DNA of 26,078 nt from IMG/VR virus record IMGVR_UViG_3300042562_001893, positions 1 through 26,078 of that record; one strand, 5' to 3'. Position 1 is the stretch's first letter. The number at the start of each line of letters is the position of its first letter. Shown here piece by piece: positions 8,050-15,156 of the stretch. The notes below the pieces were generated by a model, which saw nothing but the letters and a program-made list of their open reading frames with translations, did not search any database and had not been told where the DNA came from. A program made the position numbers and the translations under genes. Source of the DNA: a virus.

Positions 8050-11000
8050 TTAAGCTCTGGTGATTTCAACTTTGCTCGCGTCACTTCCGTTAATCATATT
8101 TACGATCGTGGAAATTCCCGCCACTTTGGCTATCTGCTTGTTTAGTTTTTCGACCTTCTCTTTGTCTTTACCTATTTCTTTTCCAAATTCTATCGCGTTG
8201 AAAAGAACGTTTTTGCCATCCACCTCTTTTGTGATCCAATATGCTCCGATCACTTCTATTTTTTCGGTGGTGATTTTTTTCTGACCGTCCGCACTCATCA
8301 TTCCGACTTCTATAGTACCTGGTGATAATAACAATTTCAAGAAATCATCTCTTTTAACTTTGGTGAAATGTGAAAGTGCTTTAGATTCTTTTACCTGTAA
8401 ATCACCACCTACTAAATTATTAGCATGTCCTAAAACAGAGGCGTCTAGAAGAGGATTGAATGTGCCAAAGTTTTTACTACACTGCATATATGCATATGCA
8501 CCATCTATCTCTTGAATGTAGAATGCTCTCTGTGCCTCGTTGCCATCTTTGTCTTTTATCTTCAATACAAAAAACGTGTATTTTACAGGATAAACGGCTT
8601 TTTTACCATCGTCACTAACCGCGTTTTCACTTTTTGTGGCCTTTATCTTAGTAGCGCTTGCTTCTATCCCTTCTACAATCTCTTGGTTATTTTCTTCATC
8701 TTTTTCCAAAAATGTTCCTCCTTTGTTGATTGCAGTACCTATCTTCTCGTCCGGTTTTCCAAAGTATTCGTCTAAAAGCTCTGCTTGTTTTCCTCTTCCT
8801 GAATCACCATATCCACTTTTAGATTTGTAAAGACTATCACCATCTAACATATCGGTCATGAACTTTCTCAGATTGGCACCACCGTTTGGTCTGATTTCGT
8901 TTCCTACTCTTAGGTTTGTCTTCGGGTCGAAGATGAATTCGTATTTTCTATCTTTCATTAAATCCAAAACTGCATTTTCCCAAACATCGAATATTTTGTC
9001 GTTTCTATAAGGACCTTTGTCTCCAAACGAAGTATATTCTGCTTCGGTACTTACACCAGGTCCGGTACTTCTTTTTGTTATGTATTTTGCCATATAAAGC
9101 TTGTATGCTCTGTTGAACAATTTCAATATCTCGATTATTGGATCGTATCCGTCTATTATGAATCCGTCTTTGTCTTTTTCTAACTTTTCGAAGTTTGCTC
9201 TAACTTTCTCAAACTCTGTTTTATCCATTGTGTAGTCTTTTACATTTCTACACTTTCTCTCAAAGTAGTCTTGTATCCTTTCGACTCTAGACATACTAGA
9301 TCTTGGATCACTTGCACTTGTACTTCCTTGAGTTTCTGTTGACTCTGGAGTCTCTTCTGTAGTCACTGGTTCTTCTGCTTCTTTTATGTAAGACATGAAT
9401 CTGTCGAATTTAAGCAATCTTCCTACAGGTTTACTACTGCTCTTCAATGCTTCGTTTAATTCCAACATAATAACACGCATTCCAGCTTGTATCTCCATTA
9501 ATTTTGAGATATAAACACTTTCGTTTACCGATTCGTCAAGCTTGTCCAGGTCGGCTTTCATTTTATCTATGTTTGCTAGTATCTTCGCTTTTTTTGGGTT
9601 ATCTTTTTTAAGTTCCAATGCTTTTTTAGTCGCACTTTCTATATCTTTTATAAGCTCGTCCTTTTTATATTTGGTCTCTCTTGCCTTTTGGTCTACATAA
9701 GGTGAAAGATCTGATTTTGAAACTCCAAAAGAAATTTTCGAATCGTCGTACACAACAGATAGTGTATCTTCCTTTGGAAGTTTTCCACCTTCTGCGTCGT
9801 CTTTAGTTGCCCACTTTTTATCATCGCCCATTTTCATTACATGAGTCTTCGAAACCAAAGTCACAACTCTCTTATCGCCTTTTCCGTCTGTGTATATGTA
9901 TTTTTGACCAACGTTGTATTTGCTTTCCTTTTTCTTTTCCTCGCTTTGCTCTGAATACTCTGTCTTAACATTGACAATTGGATTTTTCATCAAAACCTTT
10001 AATGTCTCAACAAACTTTTTAAGCGGATCTGCCAATTCTCCTAAACCACCATAAAGATTCTTCCCATCAAACTGTAAAGCTCTCTTTGCGAATCTTGCGA
10101 TTTTTTCCGCAACAACTTCAATCTTACCACCATTTGGATTTTTCTCACTTCTTGGCATTAGATATTCGTAAGACTCTTTATATAAAGAATCTTTTTCTTG
10201 AATCGTTTGCTTTTTGTCACCTACCAAATACCTATTTATATTGTCGTATAAGGCCATTATGAGTGTATCGTTTTTACCATCTTTATGTTTGGCTAATAGT
10301 ATTCTGACAAACTCTTCACTTATTGGTAGCTTTTGGTCTTTTGTATCTATAAGAGATGTTATATCTTTTGTTAATTTTCCAAATGCTTGAGTCAAATGAT
10401 CTTCTTCTTTATAGACATTATTTCCATCTACACTATTTCCTTGTTTCTCTAATACTAATTCAAGTCCTGCTTTTAAAGTTATCTTTTCCTTTTTAGTGTT
10501 AAGTTTCGTAGCAGCAGCGAGTGTTGCTTTCAATTCTAGTTCGTTTTTGGCAAAAATTTTATCAATATTTGCACTTGAAAAAGTAACTCCTTTGTTTATA
10601 TCGGAGTTGTTCAGTATCGATGTTAATGTGTCACCTGCTACAGTTACATAAGGAACTGGTTTCTTTGCATCTGCCTCTTCTTTTTTGTTGAAGTTTAAAA
10701 GATTTACACTTTTGTAATTTTTTAAGATATAGTAAAGTGCACTTAGATTCTTAATCATGGTTGGAAGGCTTTCTTCTAACTTTGAATATTTATCCTCATT
10801 CTCTTCAGAATCTTCTTCACTTTGACCCTGTCCTTGACCCTGTCCTTGACCTTGTGCTTGACCCTGTCCTTGACCTTGTGCTTGACCTTGTGCTTGACCT
10901 TGTGCTTGACCCTGTGCTTGACCCTGTGCTTCTATTTTTTTTAGTTCCTCTAAGAAACCCTCAAGTTCTTCAAGTAATTTAGCCTTTACTGTAGTATCAA

Positions 11001-11475
11001 TATCGGTTTCTTTCATCTCTTCTGTTGCTGTGATTGCACTTTCTGTAAGATTTATTATAATATTAGTCTCAGAACCATTTTCAACGGCCTCGTTCAATGC
11101 AAAAAAGAATGAATACAAAATACTTTTTGCATAAAGTTTCTTATCTTCAGGATTCATGTTGTATGCAAATCCAGATGCTGCTATCCTATCAAATTCACCT
11201 TCTAGTCTTGAGATTAATGGCTTTATTCTTCTAAGGTTGTTAGCGACTTTTGCTTTTCTAACAAGGTGATTTAAAAACCTACCTACTAATGAATCATGCC
11301 ATCCAATATCATTCGCCATTGGTCCTGATCCGTGGTTGCTGGCATATTCACTTTCTTTTATAAGTTCTTGATATAGTTCATTTCCTGATATTTTTGCGTC
11401 TCTTAGAAATTCAGATTTTTCGTCTAATCTTTTGGCTTCTCTTAAAAAGTCATTTCTTTTAATAAGATATTTCAT
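8050..11475 (-). CDS. Large unknown protein (1141 aa) with Gln/Gly tract; candidate internal virion protein
   Basis: I do not recognise a family. The N-terminus MKYLIKRNDFLREAK fits the short shared N-terminal pattern. Residues about 1-180 are helical, with a positively charged segment (about 65-90). Residues 183-218 are an uninterrupted run of GQ and AQ dipeptides, followed by an acidic linker (SEEDSEENED). The rest is charged, Lys-rich and soluble, with no signal peptide or membrane segment. Around residues 684-700 the sequence GRLLKFDRFMSYIKEAEE recalls the N-terminal pattern again and is followed by a Thr/Glu/Ser-rich linker, so the C-terminal 450 residues may be a fused second protein. 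The same Gln/Gly tract type recurs in the gene at 19222. The size, N-terminus and location upstream of structural genes favour a head-internal protein; this is inference. Confidence 0.7.
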   Translation of the reverse strand: MKYLIKRNDFLREAKRLDEKSEFLRDAKISGNELYQELIKESEYASNHGSGPMANDIGWHDSLVGRFLNHLVRKAKVANNLRRIKPLISRLEGEFDRIAASGFAYNMNPEDKKLYAKSILYSFFFALNEAVENGSETNIIINLTESAITATEEMKETDIDTTVKAKLLEELEGFLEELKKIEAQGQAQGQAQGQAQGQAQGQGQGQAQGQGQGQGQGQSEEDSEENEDKYSKLEESLPTMIKNLSALYYILKNYKSVNLLNFNKKEEADAKKPVPYVTVAGDTLTSILNNSDINKGVTFSSANIDKIFAKNELELKATLAAATKLNTKKEKITLKAGLELVLEKQGNSVDGNNVYKEEDHLTQAFGKLTKDITSLIDTKDQKLPISEEFVRILLAKHKDGKNDTLIMALYDNINRYLVGDKKQTIQEKDSLYKESYEYLMPRSEKNPNGGKIEVVAEKIARFAKRALQFDGKNLYGGLGELADPLKKFVETLKVLMKNPIVNVKTEYSEQSEEKKKESKYNVGQKYIYTDGKGDKRVVTLVSKTHVMKMGDDKKWATKDDAEGGKLPKEDTLSVVYDDSKISFGVSKSDLSPYVDQKARETKYKKDELIKDIESATKKALELKKDNPKKAKILANIDKMKADLDKLDESVNESVYISKLMEIQAGMRVIMLELNEALKSSSKPVGRLLKFDRFMSYIKEAEEPVTTEETPESTETQGSTSASDPRSSMSRVERIQDYFERKCRNVKDYTMDKTEFEKVRANFEKLEKDKDGFIIDGYDPIIEILKLFNRAYKLYMAKYITKRSTGPGVSTEAEYTSFGDKGPYRNDKIFDVWENAVLDLMKDRKYEFIFDPKTNLRVGNEIRPNGGANLRKFMTDMLDGDSLYKSKSGYGDSGRGKQAELLDEYFGKPDEKIGTAINKGGTFLEKDEENNQEIVEGIEASATKIKATKSENAVSDDGKKAVYPVKYTFFVLKIKDKDGNEAQRAFYIQEIDGAYAYMQCSKNFGTFNPLLDASVLGHANNLVGGDLQVKESKALSHFTKVKRDDFLKLLLSPGTIEVGMMSADGQKKITTEKIEVIGAYWITKEVDGKNVLFNAIEFGKEIGKDKEKVEKLNKQIAKVAGISTIVNMINGSDASKVEITRA
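10822..10929 (-). repeat. Gln/Gly/Ala-coding tandem repeat
   Basis: About 108 bases of six-base units (CAA/CAG alternating with GGT, GGA or GCA on minus) encode residues 183-218 of the 1141-residue protein. The 20-mer CAAGGACAGGGTCAAGGACA found here on minus also occurs in the plus-strand repeat at 19504-19884, so the two tracts form inverted homology about 9 kb apart. Confidence 0.9.
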
Positions 11476-11496
11476 GTAGTTATGATTATATTTTGT

Positions 11497-11507
11497 TTAT
11501 ATATTAA
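11497..11507 (-). promoter_or_regulatory. -10-like box upstream of the 1141-residue gene
   Basis: On minus the sequence reads TTAATATATAA, about 20 bases before the ATG at 11473-11475. It matches the TTAATATATA boxes of other genes here; there is no GCTTTTT at 7 nt. Confidence 0.45.
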
Positions 11508-11580
11508 AAGTGTAATCTCTATTTTATTTGTATTTTTGTATCTGAAAGATTGATATTAGTATAAATAAAAGATAGAATAA

Positions 11581-11612
11581 TTTGTGTGAATAGAATAAAT
11601 GTCTTATATTTG
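11581..11612 (+). promoter_or_regulatory. Bacteroidota-type host promoter (TTTG / TAnnTTTG)
   Basis: TTTG at 11581-11584, 20 nt, then TATATTTG at 11605-11612. This is a full match to the -33/-7 consensus of the primary sigma factor of Bacteroidota. Transcription would begin a few bases after 11612, giving an A/C-rich leader before the ATG at 11638. It suggests an early gene read by host polymerase and identifies the host phylum. Confidence 0.75.
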
Positions 11613-11637
11613 TAAAACAAACAAACAAACAGAAACT

Positions 11638-12174
11638 ATGAAAATCAACTTCGATAAAATAATCTGCATAAACTTGACATCATTGAGCTCTCAACAACTA
11701 TTTGCAGTATGTGAGACTTACTTTATAGGTTTTGAAGAACTTTATAGAAGAAAAACAGAAACAAAAGTATCTATGTACTGGATTTCAGAAGGTAAAATTG
11801 TTGCTTTTATTATCGGTGGTTTCTTTCGTTTAGGTACAGACTTTGCTTCTCTTTCTAAAGAAGATCAAGATAAAATAAAAGCCATCAAACCGGTGAAAAC
11901 TCCAAAGATGCCAAAAACTGAACAAACTCTTAGAAACTACAAAGCTTTTTTAGCAGAAGGTTATGACATACGAACTCCATCTATGGATTCAAAGTTGTAT
12001 AACTTAGAGTCTCGAAAAGATTCTGTTTATGTTAAAGATGTTGTTAAAGATGTTGTTGAAGTTAAACAAGATTTACCTGTTGTTTTAGAAGTAGATGCAA
12101 TCTTAGAAAAAATATTCAAATACGGAATAGCTTCTATCACTGCAGAAGAAAAAGATTTATTAGATAATCAATAA
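11638..12174 (+). CDS. Hypothetical protein behind a host-type promoter
   Basis: 178 residues. The frame is open from an ATG at 11599, but that lies inside the promoter -7 region (11605-11612), so the ATG at 11638 (MKINFDKIICINL) is the likely start. Residues about 30-65 form a compact region (AVCETYFIGFEELYRRK, then SMYWISEGKIVAFIIGGFF), followed by a Lys/Pro-rich linker (KPVKTPKMPKTEQ) and a C-terminal segment with VKDVVKDVVEVKQD and a final helix. No family is recognised. Expression from host polymerase at the start of infection would fit a host-takeover or accessory role. It is closed by a GC-rich terminator. Confidence 0.65.
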   Translation: MKINFDKIICINLTSLSSQQLFAVCETYFIGFEELYRRKTETKVSMYWISEGKIVAFIIGGFFRLGTDFASLSKEDQDKIKAIKPVKTPKMPKTEQTLRNYKAFLAEGYDIRTPSMDSKLYNLESRKDSVYVKDVVKDVVEVKQDLPVVLEVDAILEKIFKYGIASITAEEKDLLDNQ

Positions 12175-12195
12175 TATAACTTTGTTTGTGTGTGT

Positions 12196-12222
12196 GCCTC
12201 GGATAAATCCGAGGCTTTTTTA
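12196..12222 (+). terminator. Hairpin terminator
   Basis: Stem GCCTCGGA (12196-12203), loop TAAA, stem TCCGAGGC (12208-12215), then TTTTTT. It ends the unit starting at 11638. The stem is more GC-rich than those of the other terminators here. Confidence 0.9.
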
Positions 12223-12340
12223 TTTAGCAAATATTTAATACCATTTTTCTCTTTAGAATCAACACTTTTAAATTTTATTTTTTTGGTAGTTTAAAAAATC
12301 CGCCATTAAATCGATTTCGGTTTTTTTCCTTACCTAAAAT

Positions 12341-12352
12341 TAAATATATAAC
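12341..12352 (+). promoter_or_regulatory. -10-like box upstream of the Trp/Gly-repeat gene
   Basis: TAAATATATAAC lies 21 bases before the ATG at 12374, in a gene-free stretch from 12175 that otherwise holds only the terminator. A GG-T7 run lies further upstream (12319-12327), but not at the 7-nt spacing of the strong promoters. Confidence 0.35.
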
Positions 12353-12373
12353 GTATAAAAAAAATCTCCAAAC

Positions 12374-12658
12374 ATGAGATACCTAGAGTTGAAACAAAAT
12401 GGTAAGGTCTTTACCAATGAAAGAGAAATAAATCAAATATTACTATCTAACAAATTTTACTGGCTTATAGATTCCGAATTTGAGAACGCAGTTCTTGAGT
12501 TGAAAAAAGAAACTATAATTTGGCATAGTGGTGACTTCTATTCCGGAAATTGGCATTATGGCATATTCAAAGGTGGGTCTTTCCATGGGACCTGGGAAAA
12601 CGGAATTTTCGAAAACGGAAACTTCACCGGTGAATGGAAAGACGGCATCAAATTATGA
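12374..12658 (+). CDS. Small protein with MORN-like Trp/Gly repeats
   Basis: 94 residues. The N-terminal half (to about 45) is an ordinary mixed segment; the C-terminal half is a repeat of short aromatic-Gly units: WHSGDFYSG, NWHYGIFKGG, SFHGTWENG, IFENGNFTG, EWKDG. This looks like a MORN-type or related beta-hairpin ladder, although the spacing differs from the classical YxG-x-GxG unit. MORN repeats usually serve binding or scaffolding; the role here is unknown. The gene begins MRYLELKQN, partly like the shared N-terminal pattern. The next gene follows within 30 bases. Confidence 0.75.
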   Translation: MRYLELKQNGKVFTNEREINQILLSNKFYWLIDSEFENAVLELKKETIIWHSGDFYSGNWHYGIFKGGSFHGTWENGIFENGNFTGEWKDGIKL

Positions 12659-12685
12659 GTGACGACAAAAAATAAAATAACAACT

Positions 12686-13141
12686 ATGAAAAGGAGAAAA
12701 CTAGCTCTAAAATCAGTAGGCAAAAACGATGTTTATAACAACGGTATTGTGAGAGTAACAAAAGAAGAAGATTCATACTTCTTTGAAATTGGAAACGAAC
12801 TAACCAGTGATATCGCCGAAGCAGTTGCCTTGTTGATGAGAAAAGTGGATTGGAATGATGGAATATGGGATATGGAATTGGAAGATATAAATATAGATAA
12901 CATCACACCTGAGAAATCATTGTTTTGGTTAACTGGTGGATATACAGAATGGAGAACATTAGAAAACTATAACAAGCCTTGGTGTGACTGTTACCTTGAT
13001 TTTCAAGAAGAGTTTGGAATGTTAATATTCAACATAGTAAAAAGAAACAAAAAACTAAAAGAAATAAGAAGCAACTACTATAAATACTTAAACTTACCGA
13101 TACTTTATGATTTTGCGTTAAGTAAGAACATGATAAAATAA
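12686..13141 (+). CDS. Hypothetical protein
   Basis: 151 residues from ATG 12686; a GTG at 12659, directly after the preceding stop, would add nine residues but is less likely. The protein is mixed alpha/beta in appearance, with a Trp/Asp-rich central region (KVDWNDGIWDMELEDI) and a conserved-looking WLTGGYTEW segment. The C-terminus is basic. No signal peptide, membrane segment or recognised family. It is probably co-transcribed with the Trp/Gly-repeat gene and ends at a terminator two bases later. Confidence 0.65.
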   Translation: MKRRKLALKSVGKNDVYNNGIVRVTKEEDSYFFEIGNELTSDIAEAVALLMRKVDWNDGIWDMELEDINIDNITPEKSLFWLTGGYTEWRTLENYNKPWCDCYLDFQEEFGMLIFNIVKRNKKLKEIRSNYYKYLNLPILYDFALSKNMIK

Positions 13142-13144
13142 AAA

Positions 13145-13177
13145 GAAAACCCATCATTTGATGGGTTTTCTTTTTTT
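13145..13177 (+). terminator. Hairpin terminator
   Basis: Stem GAAAACCCATCA (13145-13156) and TGATGGGTTTTC (13159-13170) around a TT turn, then T7. The downstream T run leads directly into an ATATATAC box (13178-13185). Confidence 0.88.
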
Positions 13178-13185
13178 ATATATAC
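13164..13185 (+). promoter_or_regulatory. Possible phage promoter overlapping a terminator
   Basis: GGTTTTC, 7 nt, then ATATATAC at 13178-13185, five bases before the ATG at 13189-13191. The first element matches GCTTTTT in five of seven positions and lies inside the terminator's 3' arm, so this could be chance. Confidence 0.35.
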
Positions 13186-13188
13186 TAT

Positions 13189-13428
13189 ATGGAAAAATTA
13201 ATGAACGTTTGTAAGAGTCCTTGGTGTAAGGCACATTTCGAATATTTTGAAAATGAGATTACAATTGTTGATGGTAATGGAGTAGTACCCAAAACATGTC
13301 CAAAATGTAGAAGCTTTGATACAGAGCTTAGTGGTGGTGTCACCTGGACCGACAAAGAATATGAAGGTAGTAGATTTGACGGAAAACCACATGAGATAAA
13401 ATACAAAATAACGAATTTTAAACTATGA
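13189..13428 (+). CDS. Small zinc-ribbon-like protein
   Basis: 79 residues with two cysteine pairs: CKSPWC near residues 8-13 and CPKC near residues 43-46. The spacing suggests a single four-cysteine zinc ribbon. The middle is acidic and the C-terminus ends in a basic strand-like segment (EIKYKITNF). Such small ribbons bind nucleic acid or proteins; the role here is unknown. Its stop codon overlaps the start of the next gene (ATGA at 13425-13428), indicating translational coupling to the HAD-like gene. The start lies only four bases after an ATATATAC box. Confidence 0.7.
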   Translation: MEKLMNVCKSPWCKAHFEYFENEITIVDGNGVVPKTCPKCRSFDTELSGGVTWTDKEYEGSRFDGKPHEIKYKITNFKL

Positions 13429-14270
13429 GAGCACACTTCTTCGATATAGAAACCATTTTAGTCATGGATAGTAAAGTCTGGATAGTAGATAAATCAAATC
13501 CAAAAGTACCTATTATGAAAATATCTAGATCAGATTTTAATCTGATAAAGAGTGGAATATACAAAAGTCAAAATAATTCTATTTATTTTGGTGGTGCCAC
13601 CTATTGGGTTCCTGAAAAACTGATGAACACTCTAAAGATTAAATGTAAGAATCTAAAAATAGATATTACAAAACTTATATTTTCTATGCAGGAATACATG
13701 AATCCTGAGATAATAGAAACACTTGACTATGATATAAACATAGAAAACTTACAACATCTTAAAAACACGACTGATGACATATACTTTATTTGCTCAAAGA
13801 ACACTAAAAACAACTATGAGAAGATAATAAAGAAAATAGAGGAAAAGCTTGAGAAGATAGGATTGACTGTTAAAAAATACTATTTCATATCTGATACTTT
13901 TTACAATAGAGACTTAGATGAAGTTTCTCATAAAAAAGTAAGACTTCTTCTTCAACATCTTATTGGTATGAAAACAGAAGGTGATAAGTTTATAGAAGAA
14001 GAACTTCAAAAATATGATGAGATTGAATTCTATGAAGATGATGAAAAGACTATTAGTCTTGCAATAGATTGTAATAAACTACTTCAACTTCTTATAGATA
14101 ATAGTGAGTCTAGTATAAAGTCTAATCTAAAAAATCTTCTTAAATCAGAAACTCTACTTTATGTAAACTTTGTGAGTCCTAATAAGGTTAAAAGATTTTC
14201 TAAAACAAAAGTCGTGGTTGAATATCACAATCTTATAAAGACTTTTGAAAGATTTAACTTCAAAAAGTAG
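13425..14270 (+). CDS. HAD-like protein with altered first motif
   Basis: 281 residues. The N-terminus HFFDIET resembles HAD motif I, but the normal DxD is D7-I-E9. A small residue/Ser patch (FICSKN, about 121-126) could be motif II, SHKK (168-171) the motif III lysine, and FYEDDEKT (about 202-209) is a convincing motif IV with D205 and D206. A Lys-rich helical insert separates motifs II and III. HAD enzymes form a phospho-Asp on the first Asp of motif I; replacing the second Asp, the usual acid/base, by Glu may reduce or change activity. The gene is translationally coupled to the zinc-ribbon gene and converges on the small terminase gene with one base between stops and no terminator visible. 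Confidence 0.55.
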   Translation: MRAHFFDIETILVMDSKVWIVDKSNPKVPIMKISRSDFNLIKSGIYKSQNNSIYFGGATYWVPEKLMNTLKIKCKNLKIDITKLIFSMQEYMNPEIIETLDYDINIENLQHLKNTTDDIYFICSKNTKNNYEKIIKKIEEKLEKIGLTVKKYYFISDTFYNRDLDEVSHKKVRLLLQHLIGMKTEGDKFIEEELQKYDEIEFYEDDEKTISLAIDCNKLLQLLIDNSESSIKSNLKNLLKSETLLYVNFVSPNKVKRFSKTKVVVEYHNLIKTFERFNFKK

Positions 14271-14271
14271 T

Positions 14272-14892
14272 TTATTTAATCTTATCCTGAGCTTTGTTCA
14301 ACATTGCCTGCTTTATCATCTCGTTCAATTCTCGATTTGTTGTAACTTCACCTTCTGGACTTTTATTTTCCGATTCAATAGGTAGTGCTTCCTGTTCTAT
14401 TTCGTTGTATCCTAAGTCTTTTCTGAGTGTCTTATAGAACTTTTCAAGTTCCGTCTTTTGGCCTGATAAAAATTTAGCATTTTCTCTAATTTGACCGACT
14501 GTCTGATTAACTACTTCATGCATTCTTGCAGAGTTATCACCATTATCTACCTGTCTCATCTGTGTAAGAAGGTTCTTTCTTGTCATCTTAGTCAGAAATA
14601 TAGCTTCGGCGTAAACCATAGCATCTTCTTTCATCTTGCTTTTTATATAAGGGTGTTCTTTTAACTTAGGTACGTCACCTAGGTATAGATCCACAAGTGG
14701 TTCTAATACGTCCATTGCTTGTTGACTGGCTACAGTTAGATCTGAGTCATAGTCATATATTTCAATCTCACCTAAATCCGGTAAGTCTTCTGGTCTGGCT
14801 AGATGTTTAGAAAAATCAAAGTCTCCGTTTTCCGATTGTATTTCATCGAACTCGTATTTTATTCTGTTTTTTTCGTTTTCTTCTTTAGACAT
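14272..14892 (-). CDS. Probable small terminase subunit (T4 gp16-like)
   Basis: 206 residues; T4 gp16 has 164. The order of segments matches gp16: an N-terminal acidic part with DLPDLGEIEIYDYD, a long central helical pair (AMVYAEAIFLTKMTRKNLL, then SARMHEVVNQTVGQIREN), a third helix (ELEKFYKTLRKDLG) and a variable charged tail. In T4, gp16 forms rings that recognise DNA and stimulate the gp17 motor. The gene sits next to the large terminase but on the other strand, behind a ribbon-helix-helix gene two bases away. The assignment rests on segment order, not on a strict motif, so it stays moderate. Confidence 0.6.
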   Translation of the reverse strand: MSKEENEKNRIKYEFDEIQSENGDFDFSKHLARPEDLPDLGEIEIYDYDSDLTVASQQAMDVLEPLVDLYLGDVPKLKEHPYIKSKMKEDAMVYAEAIFLTKMTRKNLLTQMRQVDNGDNSARMHEVVNQTVGQIRENAKFLSGQKTELEKFYKTLRKDLGYNEIEQEALPIESENKSPEGEVTTNRELNEMIKQAMLNKAQDKIK

Positions 14893-14894
14893 GT

Positions 14895-15077
14895 TTAAAC
14901 ATAATTATTTTTGGTAAGTTTGGCGTCTTCTCTTTCCAAGAAGCCTTTTAATATCTTGTCTATTAGTTTAGACTTGTTTATAGAGTTCTCTTCGCAATAC
15001 TGCTCGAACTCTTTATAGGTCTCTATATCAATAGAGAAACCTACTTTTAGCTTGTTGACACCTGATTTCCTTCCCAT
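14895..15077 (-). CDS. Ribbon-helix-helix (CopG/Arc-type) DNA-binding protein
   Basis: 60 residues. The fold is visible as a short basic N-terminus, a strand (LKVGFSID, about 10-17), helix A (ETYKEFEQYCEEN) and helix B (NKSKLIDKILKGFLE), with the family's I-N-K-S-K-L-I pattern at the turn. Such dimers bind short operator repeats. Its start is 79 bases from the large terminase start on the other strand, and its stop is two bases from the small terminase start, so it probably regulates this divergent packaging unit or its own transcription. An alternative is a DNA-binding helper to the small terminase. Confidence 0.78.
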   Translation of the reverse strand: MGRKSGVNKLKVGFSIDIETYKEFEQYCEENSINKSKLIDKILKGFLEREDAKLTKNNYV

Positions 15078-15113
15078 ATAGTATATATAAATAGAAAAAA
15101 ATGTATTTTTTCC

Positions 15114-15135
15114 ACTTTTACCCTTTTATATATAC
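15114..15135 (+). promoter_or_regulatory. Possible phage promoter of the large terminase gene
   Basis: ACTTTTA, 7 nt, then ATATATAC at 15128-15135, 22 bases before the ATG. The first element matches GCTTTTT in five of seven positions; the box and spacing are exact. The region is shared with the divergent ribbon-helix-helix gene, so an operator may lie here. Confidence 0.45.
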
Positions 15136-15156
15136 AAAAAACAAAAAATACTATAT

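Noticed and set aside
11599-11637. ATG at 11599 as the start of the early gene
   Set aside because: It lies inside the spacer before the -7 element of the host-type promoter, so it would not be on the transcript.
12175-12373. Possible small RNA gene in the 199-base gap
   Set aside because: Apart from the terminator of the upstream gene and a -10-like box I see no separate promoter and terminator pair or tRNA-like fold.
12659-12685. GTG start for the gene ending at 13141
   Set aside because: An ATG nine codons later with an A-rich leader is more usual; the nine residues TTKNKITTM look like leader sequence.
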